Below are positions 23,942-37,479 of a stretch of DNA of 64,000 nt, in pieces. The translations under genes were made by a program, and so were the position numbers. The DNA is taken from contig JBCAMK010000018.1 in assembly GCA_038503065.1 (NCBI GenBank), forward strand, positions 1,550,001-1,614,000. The letters are read 5' to 3'. Origin of the DNA: Paragyromitra xinjiangensis (lineage: Eukaryota > Ascomycota > Pezizomycetes > Pezizales > Discinaceae). Below the pieces are notes generated by a model. It saw only the letters and a list, made by a program, of their open reading frames with translations, made no database searches and was not told the DNA's origin. Positions within the stretch are counted from its first letter, which is position 1. The number at the start of each line of letters is the position of its first letter.

Positions 23942-24010
23942 GTGGGAGAATCTAGATTTTAAACACCAAATATTGAAAAAAAATCTAGGCGACTGCAACA
24001 TGGGCACGAG
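23942..24010 (+). repeat. Short dispersed repeat, copy 1
   Basis: This 69-bp block matches 53740-53806 at nearly every position, with three or four substitutions and two extra A residues in the A-run. Shared landmarks are GATTTTAAACACCAAATATT, GGCGACTGCAAC and TGGGCACGAG. The flanks are unrelated. Confidence 0.8.
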
Positions 24011-24572
24011 GCTAGATTAGTACTGACTCGACAGCTGTGGTGTCTCTTTCATGAGCTCTAGTAGTGTCAGCAGTGGAGCTAGGGGACGAGTGATATTGTG
24101 TGATTGTTATTTGTTGGGCAGCCTATGATATCGTGATTTGGCGGGTTGGTACGAGGTCTACTAGGGAAGGGTTATGTGAGGTTTTGTAGCTGGGATATGG
24201 GCGAGGGTTTGTCTGGGTGTTTAGGCTCTCTGATCTGAGTGTGGTGTTCTTGGTTTAAAGGGGTGGAGGGATTGGGGAGGGATTGAGGTGGGGATGGTTT
24301 CAGGGTCGGACATCTTTAACCATAGTTTACACTTCCCTTCCCTTCCTTTTGAATCCACAGTTTTTTCCGTCATGTATAGCTGCTCGACGTAAGTTCGATT
24401 CTTAGCACGAGTATCTCCTGTTAGATCTATGGTAGGGGATATTGGAACGTGCGGAAACGAAAACTAATTCTTGATGCCGCACCTGTGCTGCTTAAGTGCT
24501 ATCCCTGTGTTATTGGATGAGTGGGGTTTCTATCTGGGCTGAGATGAACATACTCTTCCCTACTATCTCATC

Positions 24573-24689
24573 TACTCGTAAATGACTGACGTTTGTGCAC
24601 CGGGCTGGGCCCGTGCCCCATACACTTCCTATGATTTTGTATGATATGCAGGCCCAGCCTGGTGCACAAACGTCAGTCATTTACGAGTA
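24573..24689. mobile_element. Palindromic MITE-like element flanked by TA
   Basis: The arms at 24575-24611 and 24652-24687 are close to perfect reverse complements (CTCGTAAATGACTGACG then TTTGTGCACC-GGGCTGGGCC), with about 40 bp between them. A TA dinucleotide flanks both ends, as expected for a Tc1/mariner-type target duplication. There is no coding capacity, so it would be non-autonomous. Confidence 0.65.
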
Positions 24690-27600
24690 TTCTTACCTGA
24701 CCTGGAATACTCCGCATCTCGTCTGGTACAGTTTCTGCTGTGACGTTCACGAGCTGCTGATTTCTATGCTTTTGTGGTGGGGTTGTGGTAAGTGGTGTTG
24801 TAGGTGTTGATGGTTACTGGGGCTGGGTGTTTTAGTCATGGTGCTTCTTGCACGGTTTGAAAAGAGGGGTTGTTTGGTTTTGGTTGCTAGTTGGTGTTTG
24901 GAGGGGTTTGGCGAGGTCTAAGGAGGCTAGGAATGGAGGAGCTATGCCTTCTTAAATAGTGGTATTGGTTGTAGGATGAGAGGCACGGTTAGTGGTGTTG
25001 AACCTGTTGGTTGCGTGGCTTTTTTTGGTGTGTTGTGTTTTTGGAGGTTCGGTTTGGTGGTCGTTCGTGGTGCCCTCATGGATTTTTCTGTCAGGAGTTG
25101 CAGTGTAGATGATAGTTTTAGATTGTAGGTGATTTATTCTGCTGGCGGAGTTGGGTATTTTGGTCATGGTCGGAGGTAAAGGGTGAGGAGTCTTCGGTTT
25201 GAGTTGTTGGGTCCGGGTGGTTTTGTTGTTCTGTACATGTGGGGGTGGGTGTTTCTTTATTAATTAGGTCGGCGTGTTTCTTGGAACTTTGGGTTCTATA
25301 GTTGTTTGTGGTGCCCCATTTGTATCTTTCTTGTGTGGGCTTGGTGCTTACTGGTTATCTTCTTGATAACTCTTGTTGGTAGGGTTTGGGCGTGTTTTCT
25401 GGTTTTTCTGGTTGGCTTATTGTGTTTAGTTGGAATTTACGGTTTCGGGATGCGTTGGGATTGGGTTTAGAACTCGAGAGTGGTCTTAGAATGTTCTATC
25501 AACTTGAGGCCTGGAACTTCAAACTGAAAGGAAATATATGGAGCTGAGACTTTGGGGTTTAGTGAGCTACCTATCGTTTATCCCACTCTCACGTTGTCTA
25601 AAGTATCAAGAGGGAAACAATCGACTGTCTATTTGTATTCTTGTACTCAATTGAGTATTGTGCTAGAATACAAACAACCACCCGATATGGATACCCTTCT
25701 CACCCTTCTCATCCCCGTCCTCACCAGTGCCCAGCCCTCCCCATTCCTGAAACTTTATACTCCCCGCCTACCACGGAGAAATCCCCGACTCCCGCTACGG
25801 CACCGGCAACGGTGGCAATGACGTCCCCGAAGTCTGACATTCTACGAGTAATCTCACACTCGATAACCTATGTAGTCTTACTGTACTATACTGGTAAATG
25901 TTCGATTGGAGCGCCAAGAGTGAGCGGAATAATTGTAAAATATATTCTATGCAGGGTACTCCTGTTCTTGCGCTGTGTATGACCCAGTGGGGTTTGTGTT
26001 CTGCTTGTGTCGATGACGGGTTTGTCGTGTTCGTCTGCTATGGCGGCATATGAGAGGTTGGTTGGTCGGTGTCGGGTCAGGGGGAGGGGGAGGGGGATAT
26101 GGTTTATAGTTGGGGGTGTCAATATTTACCATCCTGTGCAGAAATAGTAGGGTGAGCTGTGTGACGAAGTTGGCCTGTTGGTGGCTAGAGATGGAGGTTG
26201 GCAGATCCCTGGGAGATATAGTTTGTGCTTTATAGTAGGATAGAATGGGAGCTAGCTAGATAGATGGGTTTTCATACACGTATCCGGATAGGAGCTAGGT
26301 AACATGAGTTTCTCTTATACGCTTTACTGTAATAATTGATCCATCTAGGTGAATCGTTGCATGATTTAATTCCATATCATCGGGTCAACCAACCAACCAG
26401 CTCGAGATCATTTTATTCGCCTCTGTTTATTCGGAATTAGGAAGTAGGGAAGAAGATTTATAATTGATTCACCCGACTACAGTACATGCCGAATAGACAA
26501 AACTCGTCATAACCTGCGGGTGCCCTAAGCTGCTTGCCGTGCGCCGTCAGCTGTTAGGAGCATATCGAACAACTACATCGATGCTTTAACGAGTGATACT
26601 TGGTGATGAGGTACACTCCTTTATTTGTATTTAGATACTGTAAGTTGGTGTAAACCCTCTCCCCGTCTAAGGACCCGAAATCACAGGTAAGCTTGAGGTA
26701 GGGTCGAGGCATTGAGCTCATCAACCCGATATTAGAAGGACTTTGATTAGATATCTAGCTAAGTGAAGATCGGCGTTTCGTCGTTGGACTTGAAACAGTT
26801 GTATTGCTACAGGATGGTTCTTGAAAGGTACTTCCTGTGTTGATCGCTTTTTGGTCCTATGAACCGATTCTAAAAACTATTCTGGGTCTGATGGGATTGC
26901 CAAGGCTGAAATGTATATAGTGATGTGGGCTTAGAATATTTCGTGATGTTGTAATATCGTAGTTCAGCCCTGGAGATTGTTTTGGGATAGATAAGGCTGG
27001 CCTGACTAAGCTGTGGTCTCTTCTGTCATTTTGGCCGTGGTTTAAGGGATCCGTGGTGCCTAGAGATGAAGAGGCTATGTTTATTAGATAACATTCTACG
27101 ATAAAACTAAGTATCCAGCTATCCCTAGCGATATCACGCCCGCCGCCATATTGAGATTTGAGATATGTCTGATGAATTTAGGATGTGTTATTCTTGCTTT
27201 ATGTATGCAGCTCTCTAGTTTTATAAAACCACGCACTAGGTGGCGAAAATGAGCTCTACGATGTAGCCCGGTATTGTTCACGAAACGGTCATAGAGCCTC
27301 GGTCCCGATCAAAAAAATAGTTGAACTCTGGAACAGTCGGTTAGCTAACTTCACTTCCCGTCGGCATCATGCTCTGAGGGCTGGGTGCGTCTAATAGAAC
27401 TAATAATGGGTAAACACACTATCCGATGCTGCTTCGAGTGATAAATCGTGACTATAAACACGAAAAAAGAAGTTTGTTTTAATAGACGCAGAACGACCAC
27501 CGCAAGGAACATCTCATCATAAGATAGTAAACGGCCCACAACCCCCGAAGAAACCAGCCCAAACCCACAATCGTCTCTGCACCCCTCAATCCCATCGGCC

Positions 27601-27849
27601 CAGTTAAAAATACAGAAAACCATAGCTCCTGCCCATCATCCCAGGTCACATATCCTCCTTATCTTAATTCCCGGAGCAGGATCGTTTGTGATGCAAAATC
27701 TAGAACTGATAGCGCCAAGCTATTATCACTGGCTAGGATTTTGCTTATCGTGTACGGGCATGCAGGTGTGGTGTCAGCACGTGTCTCGGTTCGCCTCATG
27801 TTTTACGAAAGGGGGTGATACCAATTATTATAGACAGATTCTTATTAGA

Positions 27850-28003
27850 GTCGCTCACGAGTGTATAGTGCCCACAGGGGTATGGCTGATTCCAAGTTTT
27901 TTGGTGGGCACAAGCCATTGAGCAACGCCTGCGTACTATGTATAATTACTACGTATATCTGAGTCCGCCATAGCTCCGTGGGCGCCATACACCCGTGAGC
28001 GAC
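27850..28003. repeat. Foldback inverted repeat
   Basis: The arms at 27850-27885 and 27968-28003 are reverse complements over 36 bp with about five mismatches; the core GTCGCTCACG is followed by GTGTAT and GCCCAC. The total length of 154 bp is similar to other small palindromic elements in this window. Confidence 0.65.
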
Positions 28004-30519
28004 CCTACCGGTAATGAAATTGGTTATTCAATATAACAGGGATTTGAATTAATCGAGATATGGGGTGAATATGGTGAGAAGCAGCATCAATAATTTGAAA
28101 ACTCATAAATGGCTTGATCAACGTAGTGACCACCGCCTTGAGTCTTGTTCACATCCCCCTATAATATTGAATAACCGATTGCATCACGAGTGCTTTTTTT
28201 TTGCTACCGCGGTAGTGGTCATTGGTTATGTAGGGTCTACCATGCGGAGGAAAAAGGGCCTGCATACATATCTGCGCTCCTTGACAGGCTACATATTTTA
28301 ATCTTGTTTTTTGTTTACCGGATAGCCAAAACCCTGATGCATAGTCTTCGGTATTGTAGAGGCACTGCGGCCGTGCCTAAGGATCAGGAATTTGCGTTTC
28401 TTGTGTTTAATGCTGGATATTGTAGACATGTGCGTTTTGGTGTGACGGGTCCTTAGTTAATTCGATGCGTGGGTTGTTTCCTAGAGGCACTAGAAACTAT
28501 GTGCCCCGTAATTCGGTTCGATTCGATTGGGGGGTGTTATAACGTAACCGCATCAGAAGGGTGTGCAGGGTGCGGTTTATGGGCACATGGTGACGGATTC
28601 GGTATGAGCGGGTGATATCTCATGACTTGGTGGCGATTAAATGGGCGTAGGTGCTTAATATGTTTATGATCTTCATAGGTGATCTCCAGCGGTATTGCAC
28701 TAAATGCCCAACTGGGACGCATAGGGAGGGACTGTCTAGTGTAGTTAGAAAATCAAGATCTATTGCCTTCTCATGCTTCGTATGTGTAACCACACACATA
28801 TAGAGTAGTAACCACACAGCTGTAATAAACCGCCTAAATCCTGATCTCAACTCTCTACGTAATGGTAAGGCGGACTGAATAGACAACAACAGGCAATTTC
28901 TCGATCCCCTCCAGAGATGTTGTATACCGAGAACATTTATTCGCAGAGACTGCTTCCGTAACTGGGCACACTTCGACGCGACGGCTGCGGGGCAGGTCAA
29001 ACAAGTGAGAGTTGTGTAGCCGTTTGCCGGACGTGACGTTGAACACCTGATTTAGTAATTGGGTTTTAACTGGGGTTTTTCTGGAGGGTCGTAACTTATA
29101 GGTACTCTTGGGTTCTTGCGTGTTCTTTTGTTATCCGTCTTTACTGTATTGCTAAATGGTGGTGAAACCGAGGCATACGTGATTCGAATGATACTCTGTG
29201 ATTTTGCAAGGGTTTACACTTCCCGTGACACAATATGTGTATCAATTTAGCCTATGAACTTGACTAGATATCCGCCTAGGGACCAACAAATACTACAGTA
29301 TTCTTTTGGGGGTTAGGTTAGTCTAGGTTATATTATCTCCTAAGTACAACACATCCACAAGGGTCCCTTGAGAGAAGTCCAAAGCCTTCCCCCAGCTACC
29401 CAAAGCTCAACTGACCGGCATATTAATTAATTGGTCCAATGAAGATAAAATCATCTCATCTCACAGAGAGAACCTGACCCATAGATTCGGTACAGAGCCG
29501 CATGTAACTATGCATGACGCACGTAGTTAAAATCAAGATAAACTCACAACCAGCCATCGTGGATCGCTGCATGCAAGCTTACTTGAAAAAAAATAAATTT
29601 ATGCATGAATATTCCCCTAGCTGTACCGCGTGTTATCTCAATACACGGGTAGAACCAAAGCCCCCAGGGGCGAGAAGAAAAAAAAGAAGAGAAGAGGATT
29701 AGGTGACGTGTGTTAGTGGCGTGAATACTACATAATGGCATGTTCCCCTTCCTATTAACTTCTTCGTAGAGGTTTGGGGGTTCCCCGACTTGTGTCCTAA
29801 CAACAGCTTCTCTCATTGCATCCGTCTTCAAATATTTGGAGCGCCGCCACCGCCACCGCTTCTACCCTACGTTGGTTCCCTGGTGTGGTATCTGTTGTTT
29901 GTATCTGCGATGGCTTGAGGTGAGTGGCGGATTGGAATGTGTGTTTAAAGAATGTTGTAGGCTACTCGCGTTCACTTTTTGCGAATATATCTTCCGTTTT
30001 TCTGACATAGACAGAACATATCGCCACTTCACTTCTATTATTCGCAGTCGACTTCGAGTCAGTGGGAGTCTCTACAGGTTGGCCAGAGGGTAAATCTTGT
30101 CTAATGGGATGTAGTATGAAGAGGGGGAGCACATGGAAATAGTTGAGTGAATAACAATCAATTTAGGAGGAGATTACTGCTGGCAAGGCGATGGGTTATG
30201 GTAGGATGGAGATAGATGAAATAAGTTAATACCAAGATTAATGGAATCACGTCGTCTGAGCTGGTTTGAGAATTCCTATCGAGAAGACTTGCCTGGTTAA
30301 CTGTTTCAGTCGCCGCTGAATGTTCATCGTCACTGTTCCCCAATCTTCCAACACGATGATGAATTATTATTTCTTTAAACATGATTCTGAAAAACAGCGC
30401 GCGATGCAGAACTAATAATGAGATGAATATTCCAGCGGGCCAACGAAACAACTTAGGGTATTAAACTCCGGACAAATACATCGAGAGTCCCTCATCCACA
30501 ATACCTTCCCCTCCGGTTT

Positions 30520-33500
30520 CTACTCTGTTATTTTATCTATCTGTTCGAAGACCAACTTAAATGAAAAGTCTTTCGCCAAAAGCTGATACTTCGGCAACAC
30601 CCCCGGTCCACACGATCCTGTCCCCAGCCCATGATGGTCGCAATCCACCCTGAGAATCGTCTCGTTCGATCTGGTCAATTTATTAGGGTGTCTGGACCTT
30701 TCTAGGTCCTCCGTTGTATAGTGCAATGCCGTAAAGTCCCCAGGCTTATCGTAAATGATCTTAAGTCCGTATTCCCCCTCGCGCTTGATGGCAATCCACA
30801 CGGTGTCGGTTCTGTTGCCGTTTTCTTGGGGGAATTCGTAGTTTGTATACATCTCGCCGACCGTCTTTCGCCAGATGCCTATGCCGTTTGCTTCCTTCTT
30901 GTCTTTGTAAGATTCACCAGGACCTCGGCCGTACCACATAACATCTTCCAGCCCAGGTGGGAGGATGAAGGTTAAGCCGCAGCGAGCGAAGGTCTTCGGA
31001 TGGTTACCTTCGAGCTTGCCGGTCACGGTCAGCTCGATAGAGCCGTCACGGAAGGTATAGTCGAAGATGGAGGAAACACCCCAATTGAGCACTGGTGGAG
31101 CGACACGGGTATGGACTCTGGCGACGATGGCTCGATCTCCATCAACGTGCTCCCATTCGACCTTCTGTACCAACGGTTTGGTGGCGTGGAGCATAAACTC
31201 TCGCCAGTGCTTCGCGTCCCCATTGGGTCTGAGGTCGTTATCGGTTGGCGCACGGTAGAAATCGAGGACAGGTCCCTTCTGAATCAGCCTACCAGAGACC
31301 GATGATGCCCATCTGAGGTTCCCAGTAATCATATCCAACTCGAATCGGGACCTGCTGCCCTTTATTAGGAGCCGACGTTCATCGCCTCGCTGCTGCACCT
31401 TGACAATTCCCTCCGCGGGGAGCTTGATGTTGAGCTTGGTGGAATGAGGTTGCTGAACGACACACTCCGACCAAGCAATGAGGTGTCCAGCTTTCGCCCA
31501 GGTTGTATCCTTCTTGAGATAGAAGTGGACTGTGACCGAAATCTCCTTTCCACCTAGCTCAGCTTTGCGGAACGGTAATTCGACCTCGGTCGTCTTGCCC
31601 GAATCGACGACCGGCGACGACAGCCCCCCCTCAAATATCAAGTTTCCCGCGCCTTTGACCGCCCACACGCATGCGAGGTGGTCTGTCATTTGCCAGTCAT
31701 AGTAATTTGTAATCTTTACCTTCAGCCCATGGAATTCCACCTGGATGGGCTGGATCTGCTTTTTATACTCGACCAACCCCGGAGTTGGTGTATGGTCGCT
31801 GAACAATAATCCATCCATCACAAAGTTTTCATCATTCGGCTCGTCTCTAAGGTCACCACTATACGTGTAATACTCCTGGCCGTCCTCGGTTTTTGTCAGG
31901 AGCCCGTAGTTTGACCACTCCCAGATGAAGCCGCCTTGCAACTGTGGGTACTTTCGAAACGCTTCGACATATTCCTTGAGGGCCCCAGGACCGTTACCCA
32001 TAGCGCGACCGTATTCACACAAGATCAACGGTTTGTCCCCCCCCCTCTTCGCAAAATCAATACATTTCTCCACAGTAGGGTACATCCAGCTGAATACATC
32101 TGTAGTTTTCGCTTCTACATCACTCTCATAGTGGATTGGCCTTGATGGATCAAATTCCTTAATCCAGTGATACATAGCAGCGTGGTTCTGCCCGTAAAAC
32201 GATTCATTACCGAGAGACCACATGAATACACATGCTCGATTTTTATCACGATGCACCATCTGTTGCGCACGGTCGATATACGATTCTTTCCACCCAGGGT
32301 TGTCCGAGGTCCATCGCGCGGCCGCGGCATGAGTGATTGCCTTCCTCTCCTCGTAACTGATCTTATCGCCCTTCGCACCCAGCCTGTGTACCTCAACGGT
32401 GTCGAATCCGCGACACTCTAGATCTGCCTCGTCTATAACGTACAGACCGTGGTAGTCGCAGAGATCGTAAAGGTAGGGGTCGTTCGGCTGATGTGAGAGT
32501 CGCAGCGCATTGATATTGTGCTGTTTCATCAGAATGATGTCATGTTCCATCAGCTTGGGGGAGACGGTGCGACCGCCGGTGGGGTCGTGTTCGTGCCGAT
32601 TTACGCCGAATAGCTTGATGGCTCTGCCGTTGAAGAGGAGTGCCCCACCATGGATCTCAACGCGCTTGAAACCGATACGGTGGGAGGTTACTTGGAAGCC
32701 TTCGAGGGTGATGACTAGGTGGTATAGGTAAGGGGTTTCTGCGGTCCATTTATGTGGGTTTTTGATATCGATGGTGAATTCTGTGGTGGCAGTATGGGAT
32801 GGGTCAGATTCAGACGAAGTGGAAGTGGAGGAGGGTGCGTTGATGGTTTGGGTGGTATTGAAAACGACGGTTTTGGCGTCGGATTCGAGAAGCCGAAGGC
32901 GGAGAGTTTTGCCTGATATCTGGCTGCCAGCAGTGTGGACGGTGGTGCTGAGGACGGCATGTTGATAATTATCATCTAGGAGTGGACGGGCGAAGAAATC
33001 ATCGATGCGAGAAAGATTGGGGAAACTGAGAAGGTAAACATGGCGGAAGATGCCTGAGAGCCACCATTGATCTTGGCCTTCGATGTAGCTGGAGGAGGAA
33101 TTATTATCAGTATCTGCCAGATCGAAGAGAGTGAGTGATGTGGGTTTGCATGGATGGATTGATAACGTGGGAAATGGGATATAGAATTCAGTCAGGGTAT
33201 GGGAAGCAAAACGAAGAATGGAATAGGATGCTGAATTTAGGGCCATTCCAACTGCGCATTTCGAAGTGTTTCTCTAGCAAAGAGCCCCAGGATGGGACCC
33301 GTCCCAATCAGGGACTCACGTGGGTGATTCAGATTGAGCTTTTTTTAGCAGCCACTCCCAAAGAACGAAACCAGAAAAACGCAATTGCTAAAAAACGGCC
33401 GCGTACCGGGTACGGCGTCGGTTTGAAGAAATCCTCGAAATCGGTTTTGTTGTCTGGGAATGGCTGCTAAACTTGCCAAATAACGCGGATCTGAATCACC

Positions 33501-34227
33501 CCGTTTAGGGCGCTGAAAAAAAACTCAGGAATACCATCGCAATGCCAATTGTGAATGCCCAAATAGAGTACTAGGAAATGGGTCCTCGAGAGATGGGGGT
33601 AACTTGCGAAGCGTTGCAAAATCGATAAACCCTCACAGTAATCCAATTACTCCCGTCTTCTACGTAATCCGACACATCGAATTCAGCAGGGTTTCGACTA
33701 CCCTGGCTATACCCAACTGCCTTTCCATTTACCCAGATATGGAACGCGCTATCAACGCCCTCGAATCTCACTCGGTATTGCACATCCACGTTCTGTTCCC
33801 TAGGGATGTCAAACTCGCGTTGGTAAGTACCTGTCTCGTTCATCCCTGCAGGAACATTCGGCGGGTTGACGGGAAACAGGTATACGATGTTTGTGTAATG
33901 TGGTACCCCATAGCCCTGGAGTTGCCACATGCCGGGCACTGTGATTTCACTCCATTCATCACCATTCAGGTTTGTGGTGTCGAGCTTCTTTGCCCCCTCG
34001 GAGATCTCAGGAGCCTCGAATGGGTTTGGGGAATGGTGGAATTGCCAAGTTCCCGAGAGAGGCCGTACAAATGAGGATTTGAGGTGGTCATATGTTAACG
34101 CTGTGTCCTCGCTCTGGAATGGGAAGAAGTGGGATCTTGGCGGTAAGGTGTTGAGGTGGATGACGTTGGGGTTGTTCCAGTCCGGTTCTGCGGAGGGGAA
34201 AACTGATCGAATAGGCGGAGTCCCCAT
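30520..34227 (-). CDS. Beta-galactosidase, GH2 (LacZ type)
   Basis: A glycoside hydrolase family 2 enzyme of 1062 residues, hydrolysing terminal beta-galactosides such as lactose. It has no signal peptide, so it is presumably intracellular. Exon 1 is 33608-34227 and exon 2 is 30520-33088. The 519-nt intron begins GCAAGT and ends CCTCCAG; joining TC|C restores RFCNASYIEGQDQWWLSGIFR, the expected family sequence, so this is a GC-AG intron. Order: jelly-roll sugar-binding domain, Ig-like domain, then the TIM barrel. The barrel holds acid/base Glu502 in FMWSLGNES and nucleophile Glu565 in LILCEYGRAMGNG. The C-terminal part carries WYGRGPGESY, typical of the LacZ beta-sandwich domain. Length and domain order match bacterial LacZ (about 1020-1050). 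The beta-mannosidase lies divergently 3.25 kb away. Confidence 0.96.
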
Positions 34228-37200
34228 GGCAGCGACAGACGCGGGAGGCTGGGGTGGAAGTGTGGGGAGGGGGGCAAGCTGCAGGCTTAGGGTGCCACTA
34301 ACAACACCTTGAGCACGGAAGAAATGATCTATTTATGCTATTTCATTAGGGAAGTTCTTCGGCAGACTGAGATATCTCCAGGGCATTTTGGTTGACGTAT
34401 CTTGAAACATCTACTTACATTTTCGAAAAATGACAGGAGTGGGGGAAGGGCTGTTAGGATGTTCTATGGGCTAACAACGCGACAATGCGGTGCTGCTCGA
34501 GGTAATAAGAAATCATTGCAATGTCAGATAGGAAAACAGACGTCATTTTCAGCAGAGGATTTATTGGGGCCAAGTTCTCCGAATAATATCATGGAGAATG
34601 GTCTGGTAATTCAAGTGCGTCTTGGGTCTCAGTAGGTCTAGAGCAAATTGTTGGTCAGCTTGCCGTTAACCGCAAGGTGGCCAAACGGCAAGGGGTTCCT
34701 ATGTCACGATGGCTGAACGATCTTCGGTAGGTATGCCTAATTCAACGTTTCATACATGCATAGTGAAGACGTGGCTGATTTTTTTTTGATATCGACATTC
34801 TATATAGGGCAGCTCCTACCAATTGTTCTCAGGTGATCGGTTATGCCTATAGTCGGAGGTGCTCCAAGCAGTGCTTGTGGCAAATGATCCTGGAGCATGA
34901 ACCGAGTGCTTTGGCATGTCTAGACACATTTATGCCCGAAAATTCTCCACAATATGAATTCTCCACAATATGGAATAATAGGATACCGGATGGAAAGGTT
35001 TTTTTAGTTTTCATCGTTAGTCGAGTTGAGTCGTCAAAGCCTAGCAAGAAGTTTTCATAATTATTTTTGCTATGGTTGGCCCGAGGATCCTTACTATATG
35101 TGGTGATGGATCTTCCCGTTCATCAGATCGTCCTGTTGATCAGATCCTATGGCTCCAGCCTAGGGTCTTTCGATCACCGTCATTAAATACATATGTATCC
35201 AAACTTTTGTCTGTTTTTTTTCATTCTACTCTCTATCTTTTCACTTTCTTTCCTCGTGGATATTTGGTCGTGTACCGCGGTCCTGCGGGGAATTTGCTCC
35301 TAGAGGCTATCTGGTTGGTCAACATGTCAGGCTTTGGGGGGCGATTCACGATTTCATGGTTTTCTCCAACTGCACGTTTTGCTTTCGTCTTTTTGCTATC
35401 TGCTATCATTTCAGGTTGTTGGTCCCTTTCTTCTAATCTGTCTGTCTCGGCGCTCCCTGCTGATATCGCTATTTGACAGCTGGTTGGGCGTGAATCCTAC
35501 AGTTCATTGATAGTTTGAGAAATTTGTGTAGCGACCTAGGAACCTCTGGCCTTCCTTCGCTTTCTCTTCCTTCCCTTCCTCCCCTAGCCCGACTTTCAAT
35601 AGGATAGATTCCCACCACCACCGTTGGTCCCCCGGTCACAGCAAACAATTCGTGGATATGGAATATGGTAGAAGCTCGAAACTGTCCCTCGGGATATCCA
35701 CCCTGATCTTTGGGTCTTTCCACCAACTATGCTGACTAGGGGTTGCAGAGATTGCGACATTGTGATCTCAGAACCAACTCACTCCGACGCCTATAGCCTT
35801 CCACCTCGAGCATATTCGATAAGTTGCAAGAAAAATGGTCTGATGGGTTTCACTATCTTCGTGTTGCGTTTACTATCCGTCTCTGGATACGGCCATGTGA
35901 CGCCACCATTTCAACTTCCGCGCAGTCACCTCTCCTTTCTCTCACTGGCTCGGAGTTCCTCTCCGTCTCGTTAGGTGCTGGCTGGAGGCTGGAGTCGATT
36001 TAGCGGCAAACGACTCCGTACCATAGGTAGGGTACTCCATTATCAAGAGCTTAAACTGCCCCAAAGAAAGATAACGAATCAAAAGCAGGCTGTCGCTAGA
36101 TGACTGCTTTTTCCACCTAAAACTCCGTATTTTCGGTAATGGGGGATCTTATCGAAGGCTGTATCCCAATTTACCTTGGAGGTGTTTAATACCGTAAAAA
36201 CTCGAAAAATTCGTTACCCCTACAATCCACGTGGTAGGGTGGGTAGATGGTTTTCCTAGCTATTTTGGTTGATGTTTGGTCACCTCTATAGAACAACGAG
36301 TAGCTATTCAAAGAAAGCTCCAACTGCAGCTTCAAAAACCGTAGAGCTGCTCTCGCTTACCCCTACCACGTGGAATGCGGAGATAACGTGTTTTTACGAT
36401 AGTGCTACAGTTAGGGTAACAGTCCACGAGGGCAAAGGTGTGGGAGCACACATTTTACCCCGCATAATCCTCAATTCCGAATTTTGGATGGATTGGGATC
36501 CGGGGTTGCAGGTGGGTATCGATCAAATCTGTGCAAGTATGACCCCATATTTTGCTCTTTCTGCATAAGGTGCAATGGTGATTCGTACGGTAGTTGCCTT
36601 GGAGTTTACAATCGTATGACCCCTATAAGGCATATTTCGTGCTGACACGTCAAGTTGGGGCTTATTGTGTAAGGGGTTGGGGTGCAGAGATGGGCCGGTG
36701 GGATCATTCGCTCAACTGGTTATCAGAAAATTGGGTTGGGGCATGTGCCATTCTCATATCTTTAACCCCGGTACATCGTGTTCCTGAATCGAGAGTTTTT
36801 GTTGGTGGTATTGCTGTCCAGGGCAGCCTGTTTGCCTAATGCGAGCAATACCTAGCAGCTCGGTCGCCGCCTGAGCAAGCTAAAATAATTCATGCCGTCT
36901 CTATAGAAGTCATAGTTCACTTTGATCAAAGTCCTCCAGAAGCCTGTTTTAGTTGCCTTTGTGGCCTGAGTGTTGTGCCAATTGCTCTATGATTGTTTAA
37001 AGGGTTTGCCGGTTGTTCGCCGGTCGGCCAAATGTGTGCTTGAGCCTGTATGAGAGATCAATAAGATGGGAAAAAAACTAGCGAAGAGGCGGCTGGGGCG
37101 ATCAGTAAGGAAGCAGTATTTGTTAGGTTCAGCTCTGTGTCGAGTGATAAACTGTGATTGGAAGATTTGTCAACCGGTGGCGTGTGGGGTAGAAATCGCA

Positions 37201-37479
37201 GGGCGGAGAAAAGTACAAGCATTTGACGTTGGATGAGCCGTCCTCTTAATAAATTCTCGGGATGGACCCTCGAATCACTAGGGGTGGCGGGTAAACGGGT
37301 GAATATCCGGGAAATATGTATCTTCGGTCATTACCCCGATACTCCCCGTTCAGGCTTCATTCAACGCCGTCCAAAATCCCCTGCTTCTGTTGCAGGAAAC
37401 TTACATAAGGCTCTCTTCTATTTTGATCCATCGCTTTCTGTTCTTTCTCCCCTTTGACGTGAGAAACAATTGACACACG
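34228..37479. other. Intergenic region between the divergent GH2 genes
   Basis: 3.25 kb without a supportable gene. It separates the starts of the beta-galactosidase (-) and beta-mannosidase (+), so both promoters must lie here. It contains a degenerate foldback repeat (36191-36400). No regulator gene is seen in it. Confidence 0.55.
36191..36400. repeat. Degenerate foldback repeat
   Basis: The arms at 36191-36239 and 36361-36400 are imperfect reverse complements. Both contain CCACGTGGTAGGG (or its complement) and CGTAAAAAC at the same relative spacing. The span is about 210 bp; a 99-codon open frame crossing it is regarded as fortuitous. Confidence 0.5.

Larger units (their letters stand above)
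23442..30519. other. Gene-free region with inverted repeats
   Basis: About 7 kb without a supportable gene. It contains a short repeat shared with 53740-53806 (23942-24010), a palindromic MITE-like element (24573-24689) and a foldback repeat (27850-28003). Open frames are short, overlap on both strands and show no motif. A short frame at 25687 starts like a signal peptide but is discussed under rejected items. Confidence 0.55.

Noticed and set aside
24360..24420. GTTCGATTC box resembling a tRNA B-box
   Set aside because: No A-box at the right distance and no cloverleaf could be drawn around it.
25687..25830. Short frame starting MDTLLTLLIPVLTSAQP, like a secretion signal
   Set aside because: It ends after about 44 residues in a low-complexity basic tail. 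A neighbouring frame (AYHGEIPDSRYGTGNGGNDV) cannot be joined without an indel or an unsupported splice. Not enough for a gene or pseudogene call.
32115..32396. Frames on either strand inside the beta-galactosidase coding region
   Set aside because: Shadow frames of a gene with clear GH2 motifs; their peptides carry no independent signal.
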